A DNA stretch of 5,681 nucleotides from a bacterium BMS3Bbin07 (GTDB lineage: Bacteria > Nitrospirota > Thermodesulfovibrionia > Thermodesulfovibrionales > JdFR-85): positions 1-5,681 of the forward strand of contig BDTQ01000142.1 in the NCBI GenBank assembly GCA_002898135.1, read 5' to 3'. This document shows positions 1 to 5,681 of this stretch, in pieces. Position 1 is the first letter of the stretch. Every line of letters begins with the position of its first letter. Under the pieces are notes generated by a model. That model saw only the letters and a program-made list of their open reading frames with translations. It was not told the DNA's origin and did no database searches. The translations under genes were made by a program, and so were the position numbers.

Positions 1-40
1 CTTCAACCAGGGTGCGTGTATGCAGAAACTCGGCTTCACC
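1..40 (-). pseudogene. mtaB: Continuation of mtaB beyond the in-frame TAA (runs off the left edge)
   Basis: Directly after the TAA, the same frame reads GEAEFLHTRTLVE. This lines up without gaps with the GFPGETEEEF..T...(L/I) stretch of MtaB proteins: the stop sits where Glu is usual. A single change of GAA to TAA (plus-strand position 43, a in place of c) explains it. No frameshift is involved. It is either a recent nonsense mutation or a base-calling error, and the rest of the gene lies outside the window. Confidence 0.7.
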
Positions 41-895
41 TTAACCGGGAAACCCCACAATAATATCCGTTCCTAACGCAATCCCTGGAAATCTCTTAAG
101 TACTTCTTGAACTTTATTGATATAATACTGCCTGCTGTAAGGCCTTTTCATCTGTTTCAGAATCAGATCATCACCGCTCTGCAGGGGTATATGAAGGTGT
201 GGGCAGACCCGTTTATCCGAAAGGAGCTCAAGCAGACGGTCATCTATCTCATTGGCCTCTATAGAGCTCAGCCGTATCCGTGTCCTGTCGGTGCCGGACA
301 GTATGTTATCAAGTAAATGTGAAAGTGATACTTTAGGTTCAAGGTCGTATCCGTAATGACCGATATGTATTCCTGTTAGTACCACCTCGGCAAAACCATT
401 GTCTTCGAGCATGCTTATCTCACTTACAATCTCTTCCACCGCCCTGCTCCTGGAGCGCCCCCTTGCCTTTGGAATTGTACAGTATGAACATGCATAATTA
501 CAGCCGTCCTGTATCTTCACAAATGGACGGGAGCGATCCGGGAAATAGTTTAAGGCAATGGTTTCGGTATCAATACCTAATATCTTGATAATATTGGATT
601 TTTGCAGGTTGCCGATTACTTTTAAATCCGGAGAGATGGCCTTTATCTCATCAGCGCTTATCTCTGAATAACAACCGGTTACAAGTACCCTGGCCCCTGT
701 TTTCAGTGCCCTTCTGATTATCTGACGAGACTGGTAATCACTCTTTGCAGTTACAGTACAGGTATTTATGATACATATATCAGGTGAGTCCTTAAGGGTT
801 ACAATCGAGTGGCCGGAACTGACGGCAGCATTCTTTATATAGTTGCTTTCAGCCTGGTTTGTTTTACAGCCCAGCGTCAGTACGGCGATCTTCAT
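41..895 (-). CDS. mtaB: Threonylcarbamoyladenosine tRNA methylthiotransferase MtaB, cut short by an in-frame TAA
   Basis: Radical SAM methylthiotransferase that makes ms2t6A37 from t6A37 in tRNAs reading ANN codons. The frame begins MKIAVLTLGCKTNQAES, the usual MtaB (rather than MiaB or RimO) opening. The N-terminal domain cysteines are C10, C46 (INTCTVT) and C75 (TGCYSE). The radical SAM CxxxCxxC is at C132, C136 and C139 (GCNYACSYCTIPKARGRSRSR), followed by HIPLQSGDD (235-243) and DIIVGFPG (277-284). There it stops, at 284 residues, whereas the family has about 420-440. The last part of the radical SAM barrel and the TRAM domain are therefore absent from this product. Reading on past TAA in the same frame gives family-like sequence to the window edge. 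The ATG has no Shine-Dalgarno, being preceded by a 7-bp repeat array. Function as it stands is doubtful. Confidence 0.9.
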   Translation of the reverse strand: MKIAVLTLGCKTNQAESNYIKNAAVSSGHSIVTLKDSPDICIINTCTVTAKSDYQSRQIIRRALKTGARVLVTGCYSEISADEIKAISPDLKVIGNLQKSNIIKILGIDTETIALNYFPDRSRPFVKIQDGCNYACSYCTIPKARGRSRSRAVEEIVSEISMLEDNGFAEVVLTGIHIGHYGYDLEPKVSLSHLLDNILSGTDRTRIRLSSIEANEIDDRLLELLSDKRVCPHLHIPLQSGDDLILKQMKRPYSRQYYINKVQEVLKRFPGIALGTDIIVGFPG

Positions 896-960
896 AATTG
901 ACGATTTGCGATTAACGATTGCATATCAGGGGAAATGTAACTTCTTAACATATCACTCAT
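892..960 (-). CDS. Possible 22-codon linking ORF between miaB and mtaB
   Basis: A short open frame fills the miaB-mtaB gap exactly. Its ATG (960-958) overlaps the miaB stop as ATGA, and its TGA (894-892) overlaps the mtaB ATG as ATGA. It would encode 22 residues beginning MSDMLRSYIS and ending NRQL, with no recognisable domain. mtaB lacks its own Shine-Dalgarno, so ribosomes passing through this frame could deliver translation to mtaB. It also lacks a clear Shine-Dalgarno, has two further in-frame ATGs, and much of it is repeat sequence, so it may be accidental. No family is recognised. Confidence 0.25.
   Translation of the reverse strand: MSDMLRSYISPDMQSLIANRQL
896..920 (-). repeat. Short tandem repeat with 7-bp period before mtaB
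   Basis: On the minus strand the units AATCGTT, AATCGCA and AATCGTC follow one another directly, then a decayed AATTATG whose last three bases are the mtaB start codon. The array occupies the place where a Shine-Dalgarno would be expected. Two related heptamers, AACCGTC and AATCGTC, lie in the opposite orientation at 962-975. Confidence 0.6.
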
Positions 961-976
961 AAACCGTCAATCGTCA
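899..976. repeat. Imperfect inverted repeat spanning the miaB stop and mtaB leader
   Basis: TGACGATT at 899-906 on the plus strand pairs perfectly with AATCGTCA at 969-976. After a 2-nt mismatch on each side, five more pairs form between 909-913 and 962-966, including one G-U in the transcript. The loop is about 48 nt. One arm encodes the C-terminus of MiaB and the other is the heptamer array just before mtaB. There is no following T-run, so it is not a classical terminator. Confidence 0.55.
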
Positions 977-2252
977 CTCCCTCAAGGGAATGTCTTTGCC
1001 CCTTTAATATCCGTACCTTCAAAAACATGCCTGAAACAATATGGCCTGATGGCAGGATATTGACTATCTTGTTGGTCCTCGTCCTGCCGGTCACTTTTTC
1101 AGGGTCGGATTCACTCGGACCTTCAATGAGTACTTCCTGAATGGTGTTTTGAAGAGCCCTGTTCCTTACCCCTGTAATCTGATCCTGAAGGCTGAGTATC
1201 TCCGAGAGTCTTTCAGACTTGACCTCTTCCGGCAGGTGACCATCCATCTCAGCCGCCCTTGTCATTGGCCTTGACGAGTATTTGAAGGCATATATGCCGT
1301 CAAACCCTATCTCCTTCAGGGCTGAGACTGTGGCTTTATGGTCATCCTCCGTCTCACCGGGAAAACCCGCAATAATGTCTGTGGTTATTGCTATACCCGG
1401 AATGGCCTTGCGGAGCCCCTCAGTCTTTCTGAGGTATTCGTCAAGGGTGTATTTCCTGTTCATAAGTTTCAATACCCTGTCAGAGCCCGACTGGAGCGGC
1501 AGGTGTATGTGTTCGCACACCTTCTCAAGGTCTCTCATTGCTATGATGAGCCCCTCTTCAAGGTCTTTTGGGTGGGAGGTAACGAACCTTATCCTCTCTA
1601 TACCCTCTATATCGTTGATAAATCGCAGTAATTCAGGAAATGATACCTCTCCCCTGTAGGAGTTGACATTCTGTCCAAGAAGGGTTATCTCCTTAAAACC
1701 CTCTGCTGCAAGCCCCTTGATTTCACTCAGGATATTATCCGCCGGCCTGGACCTCTCCCGGCCGCGTGTATAGGGGACAACGCAGTATGAGCAGAAATTA
1801 TTGCACCCATACATTATATTTATCCAGGCCTTAACAGAGCCTTCACGTTCAGCCGGGAGATCTTTTTGGGCAAGTTCGGGATTGTCCCCTGTAAATATAC
1901 CCTTGCTGCCAAGGAGGGCATCCCCTACCCTGTCTATGTTCTGTGGTCCGATGACGTAATCCACATAAGGGGCCCTCTTCCTAACCCCCGCCCCCTGCTG
2001 CTGTGCTATACAACCAGCCACAGCCACCTTTAACCCCGGGTTGTCCCTCTTCATGGTTTTTGTTCTTCCGAGCATACTGTAAAACTTCTGCTCAGCCTTC
2101 TCTCTTATGCTGCACGTGTTAAATACTATAAGGTCTGCCTTCAGGGGGTCATCAACAGGCACATAGCCTTCCTGCCTGAGCACCCCGAGCATCCGCTCAG
2201 AGTCGTGTGCATTCATCTGACAACCAAAAGTTCGTATATATACTCTCTTCAT
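957..2252 (-). CDS. miaB: tRNA-2-methylthio-N6-isopentenyladenosine37 synthase (MiaB)
   Basis: Radical SAM methylthiotransferase that converts i6A37 to ms2i6A37 in tRNAs reading UNN codons, using two [4Fe-4S] clusters; cytoplasmic. With the ATG start it has 431 residues. The N-terminal methylthiotransferase domain carries the auxiliary-cluster cysteines C11 (FGCQMN), C47 (FNTCSIRE) and C81 (AGCIAQ). The radical SAM CxxxCxxC is at C150, C154 and C157 (GCNNFCSYCVVPYTRGRERSR). The SAM-domain motifs HLPLQSGSD (250-258) and DIIAGFPGET (292-301) follow. The TRAM domain occupies about 367-425, including TGRTRTNKIV. FCSYCVVPYTRG and the length separate MiaB from MtaB and RimO. An in-frame GTG at 2258 would add two residues. 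The last six residues, VTIDGL, are encoded inside an inverted repeat shared with the downstream gap. It is probably transcribed from the promoter just upstream, with mtaB next. Confidence 0.96.
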   Translation of the reverse strand: MKRVYIRTFGCQMNAHDSERMLGVLRQEGYVPVDDPLKADLIVFNTCSIREKAEQKFYSMLGRTKTMKRDNPGLKVAVAGCIAQQQGAGVRKRAPYVDYVIGPQNIDRVGDALLGSKGIFTGDNPELAQKDLPAEREGSVKAWINIMYGCNNFCSYCVVPYTRGRERSRPADNILSEIKGLAAEGFKEITLLGQNVNSYRGEVSFPELLRFINDIEGIERIRFVTSHPKDLEEGLIIAMRDLEKVCEHIHLPLQSGSDRVLKLMNRKYTLDEYLRKTEGLRKAIPGIAITTDIIAGFPGETEDDHKATVSALKEIGFDGIYAFKYSSRPMTRAAEMDGHLPEEVKSERLSEILSLQDQITGVRNRALQNTIQEVLIEGPSESDPEKVTGRTRTNKIVNILPSGHIVSGMFLKVRILKGQRHSLEGVTIDGL

Positions 2253-2260
2253 TCTCACTC

Positions 2261-2267
2261 TACCTTT
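2261..2267 (-). promoter_or_regulatory. Ribosome binding site that decides the miaB start
   Basis: The minus strand reads AAAGGTA. AAAGG is 10 nt from the ATG at 2252 but only 4 nt from an in-frame GTG at 2258. Both the codon type and the spacing favour the ATG, as does MKRVYIRTFGCQMN being the usual way MiaB proteins begin. Confidence 0.5.
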
Positions 2268-2282
2268 AAGATGCCAACTAAT

Positions 2283-2312
2283 ATTATCACAGATATTCTG
2301 CCGCTATGGCAA
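2283..2312 (-). promoter_or_regulatory. Predicted sigma70-type promoter with extended -10 for miaB
   Basis: On the minus strand a -35-like TTGCCA (2312-2307) is separated by 18 nt from a -10-like GATAAT (2288-2283), preceded by the extended -10 dinucleotide TG (2291-2290, TGTGATAAT). The predicted start of transcription is near 2276, leaving a leader of about 24 nt before the miaB ATG. The spacer holds a small TGCC/GGCA dyad of unknown meaning. The position, in the only sizeable gap between the two gene groups, supports the call; there is no experimental support. Confidence 0.5.
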
Positions 2313-2383
2313 GTTTTCGCTTCTTCCTGTCCCTTTTTGCCACTCTATTGCTGTTTCAGGGACGCAAGGCTGAAAGGCTCTTT

Positions 2384-3235
2384 TCAGATAATGAAGTCGA
2401 GAAGGGTGAAGACAAGGACCGTGAGACTTATGTATCCGTTCATATTGAAAAATGCCATATTCAGCCTGCTCAGATCATCCTCTTTCACAAGGCGGTGCTC
2501 ATGGACGAGGAGCACCCCAACGAGGATGAGACCGGCATGGAAGAGTATGCCAAGATCAAATATTGTTGCTGTAACGAGCAAAAGCATCCACGTCAGTATA
2601 TGAAATGTCCGGGCAAGAAATAATGCCCTCCTGACACCAAACCTCTGCGGAATTGAGCGCAAACCGGATTTTTTGTCAAAATCCACATCCTGAAGGGCAT
2701 AGAGCACATCAAACCCGGCAAGCCAGAACACAACCGAGAGCGCCAACGGGAGTATCTCCATATCCAATGTTCCCCTTAACGCAATCCAGGCACCCACAGG
2801 CGCCCCTGCTATGGCTATACCGAGCACAATATGACTCAGCCATGTAAATCTCTTTGTGTAGGGATAGAGGACGAATACGGCCAGAGCCAGAGGGGAGAGC
2901 TTCAGACAGAGGGGATTGAGCCTGTAAGCAGCATATAGGAAGATCAGAGTGGAGACAATGATAAAGACAACGGCTTCAGCTGTTTTTATTGTTCCAGCCG
3001 GAATTTCACGCCCGGAAGTCCTTGGATTAAGGGCGTCGACCTTTCTGTCAATAACCCTGTTGATGCCCATTGCTGCTGACCTGCCGCCGACCATGGCCAC
3101 TGTAATCCAGAAGATTTTATTCCACGACGGGATTCCCCCTGCTGCAAGCAGGGCGGAAGTAAAGGCAAACGGCAGGGCAAAGACCGAGTGGGAGAACTTT
3201 ATCATCCGGAGGTAGACTGCAGCCCTTGCCAGCAT
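2384..3235 (-). CDS. UbiA-family polyprenyltransferase (4-hydroxybenzoate polyprenyltransferase-like, probably MqnP type)
   Basis: Integral membrane prenyltransferase that attaches a polyprenyl chain to an aromatic acceptor. The 283 residues contain the first Asp-rich motif NxxxDxxxD as N59-RVI-D63-RKV-D67, followed by NPRTSGREIPAG, and the second motif at about 176-187 (D176VLYALQD183VDFD). Both are needed in the family for Mg-diphosphate binding. About eight or nine hydrophobic segments are visible, for example near 18-34, 40-57, 86-105, 111-124, 135-152, 161-180, 211-243 and 268-283. YALQDVDFD and the short length resemble the 'ubiA_other' group, many members of which act in the futalosine menaquinone route (MqnP); the assignment to that route is inferred, and ubiquinone-type UbiA is the alternative. 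The ATG follows the upstream TGA by 1 nt with no clear Shine-Dalgarno, pointing to reinitiation by terminating ribosomes. A later Met at codon 11 has no better site. Confidence 0.9.
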   Translation of the reverse strand: MLARAAVYLRMIKFSHSVFALPFAFTSALLAAGGIPSWNKIFWITVAMVGGRSAAMGINRVIDRKVDALNPRTSGREIPAGTIKTAEAVVFIIVSTLIFLYAAYRLNPLCLKLSPLALAVFVLYPYTKRFTWLSHIVLGIAIAGAPVGAWIALRGTLDMEILPLALSVVFWLAGFDVLYALQDVDFDKKSGLRSIPQRFGVRRALFLARTFHILTWMLLLVTATIFDLGILFHAGLILVGVLLVHEHRLVKEDDLSRLNMAFFNMNGYISLTVLVFTLLDFII

Positions 3236-3236
3236 A

Positions 3237-3593
3237 TCAGGGTTTTATGTAGGCAAAACCTTCCGCCTGCCTCCTGATTAACTCGGTTATCCCGGCAGGC
3301 ACAACACCGATGAATTCAGGGAGATTTTCCTCTTTAAGGCACAGGGTACCGGAGGCACAGAGGTTTTTCAGTGAATTCCGGCATGCAAGGAATTTTACCC
3401 CGCGTCCGGCAAGCTCTTCTATTTTTTTCATCTTCTCACTGTTTCCAAACACCTCAACAGAGGGGCCGTTTGAAAGCACAAGTACCTCTGCCCCGGAGTC
3501 TCCCACATCCCTAAGCAGGTTTGTGATATTAGCGAGGGCTACATCCCATTTCGGCGTCTCATTTACATGAAAGATGACTCTTAATTTACTCAT
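3237..3593 (-). CDS. DsrE/DsrF-like family small protein (COG1416-like)
   Basis: A 118-residue protein with a DsrE-like fold pattern: an initial beta strand KLRVIFHVNE, a helix containing LANITNLLRD, a second strand AEVLVLSNGP, then VKFLACRNSL with a conserved-type Cys at 71, and a C-terminal VVPAGITELIRRQAEGFAYIKP-type segment. That ending is typical of the uncharacterised COG1416 branch of the DsrE superfamily. DsrE/TusD relatives carry sulfur as a cysteine persulfide; Cys71 is the likely equivalent, and Cys79 and Cys85 are further cysteines. Whether this branch carries sulfur is not established. No signal peptide is apparent, so it is probably cytoplasmic. The start overlaps the ilvN stop by one base, with AAGG 4 nt upstream of the ATG, and the stop lies 1 nt before ubiA, so it sits in the middle of a coupled operon. 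Confidence 0.85.
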   Translation of the reverse strand: MSKLRVIFHVNETPKWDVALANITNLLRDVGDSGAEVLVLSNGPSVEVFGNSEKMKKIEELAGRGVKFLACRNSLKNLCASGTLCLKEENLPEFIGVVPAGITELIRRQAEGFAYIKP

Positions 3594-4081
3594 CAGGCCT
3601 TTTTCACTCCCTCTCTTGCCATTGCAATCTTGCCTGTCCTTACGAACTCCTTTATCCCAAAGGGCTTTATTAACTCCACAAAGGCTGCTATCTTCTTCTC
3701 ATCGCCTGTTATCTCAAAGGTATATGTCCTGGGACTTGAGTCAACCACGCGTCCGCGGAATATATCGACAAGCCTCAGCGCCTCTGCCTTGTCCTGCTGT
3801 TTGGGAGTAATCTTTACCAGTATCATCTCCCTCTCCACATGGTCTACTTCAGTGAGATCAACAACCTTTATTACATCTATCAGTTTATTGAGCTGTTTTG
3901 TAATCTGCTCAATTATCTGATCATCTCCTGACGTGACAATGGTCATCACCGAGAGCTGAGGATCAATGGTCTCATCCACGGAAAGACTTTCTATATTGTA
4001 ACCACGGCCGCTGAAGAGTCCCGAGACCCTGGAGAGCACACCAAACTTGTTTTCTACGAGTACGCTGATTGTATGTCGCAT
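3593..4081 (-). CDS. ilvN: Acetohydroxyacid synthase small (regulatory) subunit
   Basis: Regulatory partner of IlvB: it raises catalytic activity and carries valine feedback inhibition. The 162 residues match the usual length of the IlvH/IlvN family. An N-terminal ACT domain covers about residues 3-78 and a C-terminal AHAS small-subunit domain about 84-158. The positions known from E. coli IlvH to matter for valine binding are present at the same numbers (Asn11, Gly14, Ser17, Asn29 within ENKFGVLSR and GYNIESL), so feedback inhibition by valine is expected; this is an inference. The ATG is set by a strong AGGGGG site 6 nt upstream. The TGA stop shares one base with the start of the downstream DsrE-like gene (TGATG). 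The symbol ilvH would serve equally well. Confidence 0.96.
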   Translation of the reverse strand: MRHTISVLVENKFGVLSRVSGLFSGRGYNIESLSVDETIDPQLSVMTIVTSGDDQIIEQITKQLNKLIDVIKVVDLTEVDHVEREMILVKITPKQQDKAEALRLVDIFRGRVVDSSPRTYTFEITGDEKKIAAFVELIKPFGIKEFVRTGKIAMAREGVKKA

Positions 4082-4086
4082 ATCTT

Positions 4087-4093
4087 ACCCCCT
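4087..4093 (-). promoter_or_regulatory. Ribosome binding site of ilvN, overlapping the ilvB stop
   Basis: The minus strand reads AGGGGGT, with its first two bases inside the TAG stop of ilvB, and is followed by a 6-nt spacer and the ATG of ilvN. This is the strongest purine-rich site in the window. Its overlap with the stop codon suggests coupled translation of the catalytic and regulatory subunits. Confidence 0.7.
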
Positions 4094-5681
4094 ATTTAAC
4101 GGCACGGAGCTTCTTTGTCTTCTTTTCTTCAGCTTCTTCACCAAACATCATCTCATCAATAGCAGCTCCGGCAGGTACCATCGGGAATACCTTTTCCTTC
4201 CAGTCAACAACAAAGTCCATGAAAACAGGCCTGTCTTTTATCTTAAGTGCTGCCTTTATGACAGGCACCACCTCAGATGGCTTTACAGCCCTCAGCCCCA
4301 CGGCTCCGTACCCTTCTGCAACCTTGACAAAATCCGGCACTGTATCGAGATGGCTGCAGGAATAACGTTCTCCATAAAAGAGTTCCTGCCACTGCCTCAC
4401 CATCCCGAGATACTGGTTATTCAGGATCGCCACCTTTACCGGCAGCTTGTAAAGCACGCAGGTTGCAAGTTCCTGGATGTTCATCTGTATGCTTCCGTCA
4501 CCGGCAATATCAATAATGGTCTTGCCGGGATTGGCTACCTGTGCACCCATTGCTGCAGGGAATCCGTAGCCCATTGTCCCAAGCCCGCCTGAGGTCAACA
4601 GGGTGCGGGGCTTGTCATATTTATAAAACTGTGCAGCCCACATCTGATTCTGACCAACCTCGGTGGATATGATGGCATTGCCCTTTGTCAATTCATATAA
4701 CTGTTCAACAACATACTGGGGTTTTATAACAGTATCACTATACACATAACTGAGGGGATGTTCCTTCTTCCACACATCTATCTGTTTGAGCCAGGCCTTA
4801 CGCACTGGTTCCCATTGGCCCTTGCCCTCTTCCTTTAATATGCCGAGCATAACCTTCAGTATCCTCTTTGCATCACCTACAATCGGTATATCAACCCTGA
4901 CATTCTTCCTTATGGATGTGGGATCGATATCTATATGAATAATTTTTGCATGAGGGGCAAAATCCTTTACCCTTCCGGTAACCCTGTCGTCAAACCTGAT
5001 ACCCACTGCTACTATCAGGTCTGATTCCTGAATGGCCTTGTTGGCATAGTAGGTGCCGTGCATACCAAGCATACCAAGCGAGAGTTCGTGTGCACCGGGA
5101 TAGTCGCCAAGCCCCATAAGGGTCATGGTAACCGGCACCTCTGTAAACTCGACAAGCTCTTTCAGTTCCTTGCCCGCATTGGAGAGGATTACTCCTCCTC
5201 CGGCAATAATTACGGCTTTTTTGGCCTTCTGTATGGTACGCGCGGCCTGTTTTATCATCCATTTGTTACCTTCATATGTAGGGTTGTAGCTGCGAAGGTT
5301 TACCTGTTCAGGCCATTTAAATGTGGCCTTGTCTACTGTGACATCCTTTGGAATGTCTATCAGTACAGGACCGGGACGGCCTGTGGTGGCAATATAAAAG
5401 GCCTCTCTAATGGTCCTGGCAAGGTCTTTAACATCCTTTACAAGGTAGTTATGTTTGGTACACGGCCTTGTTATTCCGACAATATCGGCCTCCTGAAAGG
5501 CATCGTTTCCAATCAAGTCAGTTGAAACCTGTCCGGTCAGGACAACAAGGGGGACTGAATCCATATATGCAGTGGCTATGCCTGTTACGGTATTGGTTGC
5601 TCCGGGCCCTGAGGTAACAAGGGCGACACCGGGCTTACCTGTTGAGCGTGCATATCCGTCAGCAGCATGTACTGCTCCCTG
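4092..5681 (-). CDS. ilvB: Acetohydroxyacid synthase large (catalytic) subunit, N-terminus cut by window edge
   Basis: ThDP-dependent enzyme of the first common step of valine, leucine and isoleucine synthesis, condensing two pyruvates to acetolactate or pyruvate plus 2-ketobutyrate to acetohydroxybutyrate; cytoplasmic. The frame is open from the last base of the window and gives 529 residues, starting [13 protein letters not shown]. In the family the catalytic Glu sits immediately before this QGA, so it and roughly 50-60 N-terminal residues lie outside. Counting from that Gln, the ThDP/Mg motif GDGS is at about 394-397 with its closing NN at 421-422. The following GMVRQW contains the Trp (about 431) tied in the family to substrate choice and herbicide binding. 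The central FAD-binding domain includes FDDRVTGR. The C-terminus ends in a charged tail ([10 protein letters not shown]). The first internal Met (5564) is not the real start. ilvN follows after 10 nt. Identification is very secure. Confidence 0.97.
   Translation of the reverse strand, partial: QGAVHAADGYARSTGKPGVALVTSGPGATNTVTGIATAYMDSVPLVVLTGQVSTDLIGNDAFQEADIVGITRPCTKHNYLVKDVKDLARTIREAFYIATTGRPGPVLIDIPKDVTVDKATFKWPEQVNLRSYNPTYEGNKWMIKQAARTIQKAKKAVIIAGGGVILSNAGKELKELVEFTEVPVTMTLMGLGDYPGAHELSLGMLGMHGTYYANKAIQESDLIVAVGIRFDDRVTGRVKDFAPHAKIIHIDIDPTSIRKNVRVDIPIVGDAKRILKVMLGILKEEGKGQWEPVRKAWLKQIDVWKKEHPLSYVYSDTVIKPQYVVEQLYELTKGNAIISTEVGQNQMWAAQFYKYDKPRTLLTSGGLGTMGYGFPAAMGAQVANPGKTIIDIAGDGSIQMNIQELATCVLYKLPVKVAILNNQYLGMVRQWQELFYGERYSCSHLDTVPDFVKVAEGYGAVGLRAVKPSEVVPVIKAALKIKDRPVFMDFVVDWKEKVFPMVPAGAAIDEMMFGEEAEEKKTKKLRAVK

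Larger units (their letters stand above)
2253..2383. other. Gap between the ubiA-like gene and miaB
   Basis: About 130 bp without a convincing gene. Besides the promoter and ribosome site listed separately, it holds two weak 6-bp hairpins that share bases and so exclude each other: TTTCAG/CTGAAA (2354-2375) and GTCCCT/AGGGAC (2329-2363). Neither is followed by a T-run on the minus strand, so no intrinsic terminator for the upstream operon is claimed. Read-through into miaB or Rho-dependent ending are both possible. Confidence 0.4.

Noticed and set aside
41..60. Programmed frameshift or recoding at the mtaB TAA
   Set aside because: Family-like sequence continues in the same frame, so no shift is needed. 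TAA is not a selenocysteine or pyrrolysine codon, and no slippery heptamer is seen in the right frame.
922..929. CCCTGATATGC shared between the miaB-mtaB gap and the prenyltransferase start (about 3232-3242)
   Set aside because: An 11-nt identity is expected several times by chance in a window of this size, and the flanks differ.
2253..2258. GTG at 2258 as the start of miaB
   Set aside because: The ribosome site would be only 4 nt away, and the ATG two codons later gives better spacing and the usual MiaB N-terminus. It remains possible.
2329..2375. Hairpins after the prenyltransferase gene as an intrinsic terminator
   Set aside because: The stems are only 6 bp, two of them exclude each other, and no T-run follows on the transcribed strand.
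2205..2623. Two overlapping plus-strand open frames across the gap and the end of the prenyltransferase gene
   Set aside because: They are antisense to miaB and the prenyltransferase for much of their length, lack domain similarity, and compete with each other in different frames.
4047..4592. 181-residue open frame on the plus strand opposite ilvN/ilvB
   Set aside because: It lies antisense to two securely identified genes, is rich in Cys, His and Ser as expected of a shadow frame, and has no recognisable domain.
4092..5564. Met at 5564 as the start of ilvB
   Set aside because: The frame continues upstream to the window edge with conserved family sequence ([20 protein letters not shown]), so the true start is outside.

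Overview
The window is a compact bacterial chromosomal segment in which every recognisable gene lies on the minus strand, so transcription runs from the right edge to the left. Base composition looks moderate by eye. The gene content (valine-inhibitable acetohydroxyacid synthase, a DsrE-like protein, a UbiA/MqnP-type prenyltransferase, MiaB and MtaB) and the protein style suggest an anaerobic or sulfur-associated environmental bacterium such as a Nitrospirota (Thermodesulfovibrio-like) or Desulfobacterota lineage. That placement is an inference and is not proven by any marker here.

Right part (3237-5681): the large subunit of acetohydroxyacid synthase (ilvB, N-terminus cut by the window edge) is followed after 10 nt by its regulatory subunit ilvN. 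The ilvN stop overlaps the start of a small DsrE-family gene (TGATG), which ends 1 nt before a UbiA-family prenyltransferase gene. The tight spacing suggests one translationally coupled operon joining branched-chain amino acid synthesis to a sulfur-relay-like protein and, probably, a quinone-pathway enzyme.

Middle (2253-2383): a gap of about 130 bp carries a good sigma70-like promoter with an extended -10, which should drive miaB. I see no convincing intrinsic terminator for the upstream operon.

Left part (1-2252): miaB and mtaB are paralogous radical SAM methylthiotransferases that modify A37 of different tRNA sets. The gap between them holds a 7-bp-period repeat, a long imperfect inverted repeat, and a 22-codon reading frame that overlaps the miaB stop and the mtaB start by ATGA at both ends. 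mtaB is interrupted by an in-frame TAA right after its GFPG motif, and family-like sequence continues in the same frame to the left edge. It is therefore either a young pseudogene or a single-base sequence error.

No RNA gene, CRISPR array, insertion sequence or phage gene was seen. Most of the window is housekeeping metabolism; the unusual part is the miaB-mtaB junction together with the broken mtaB.
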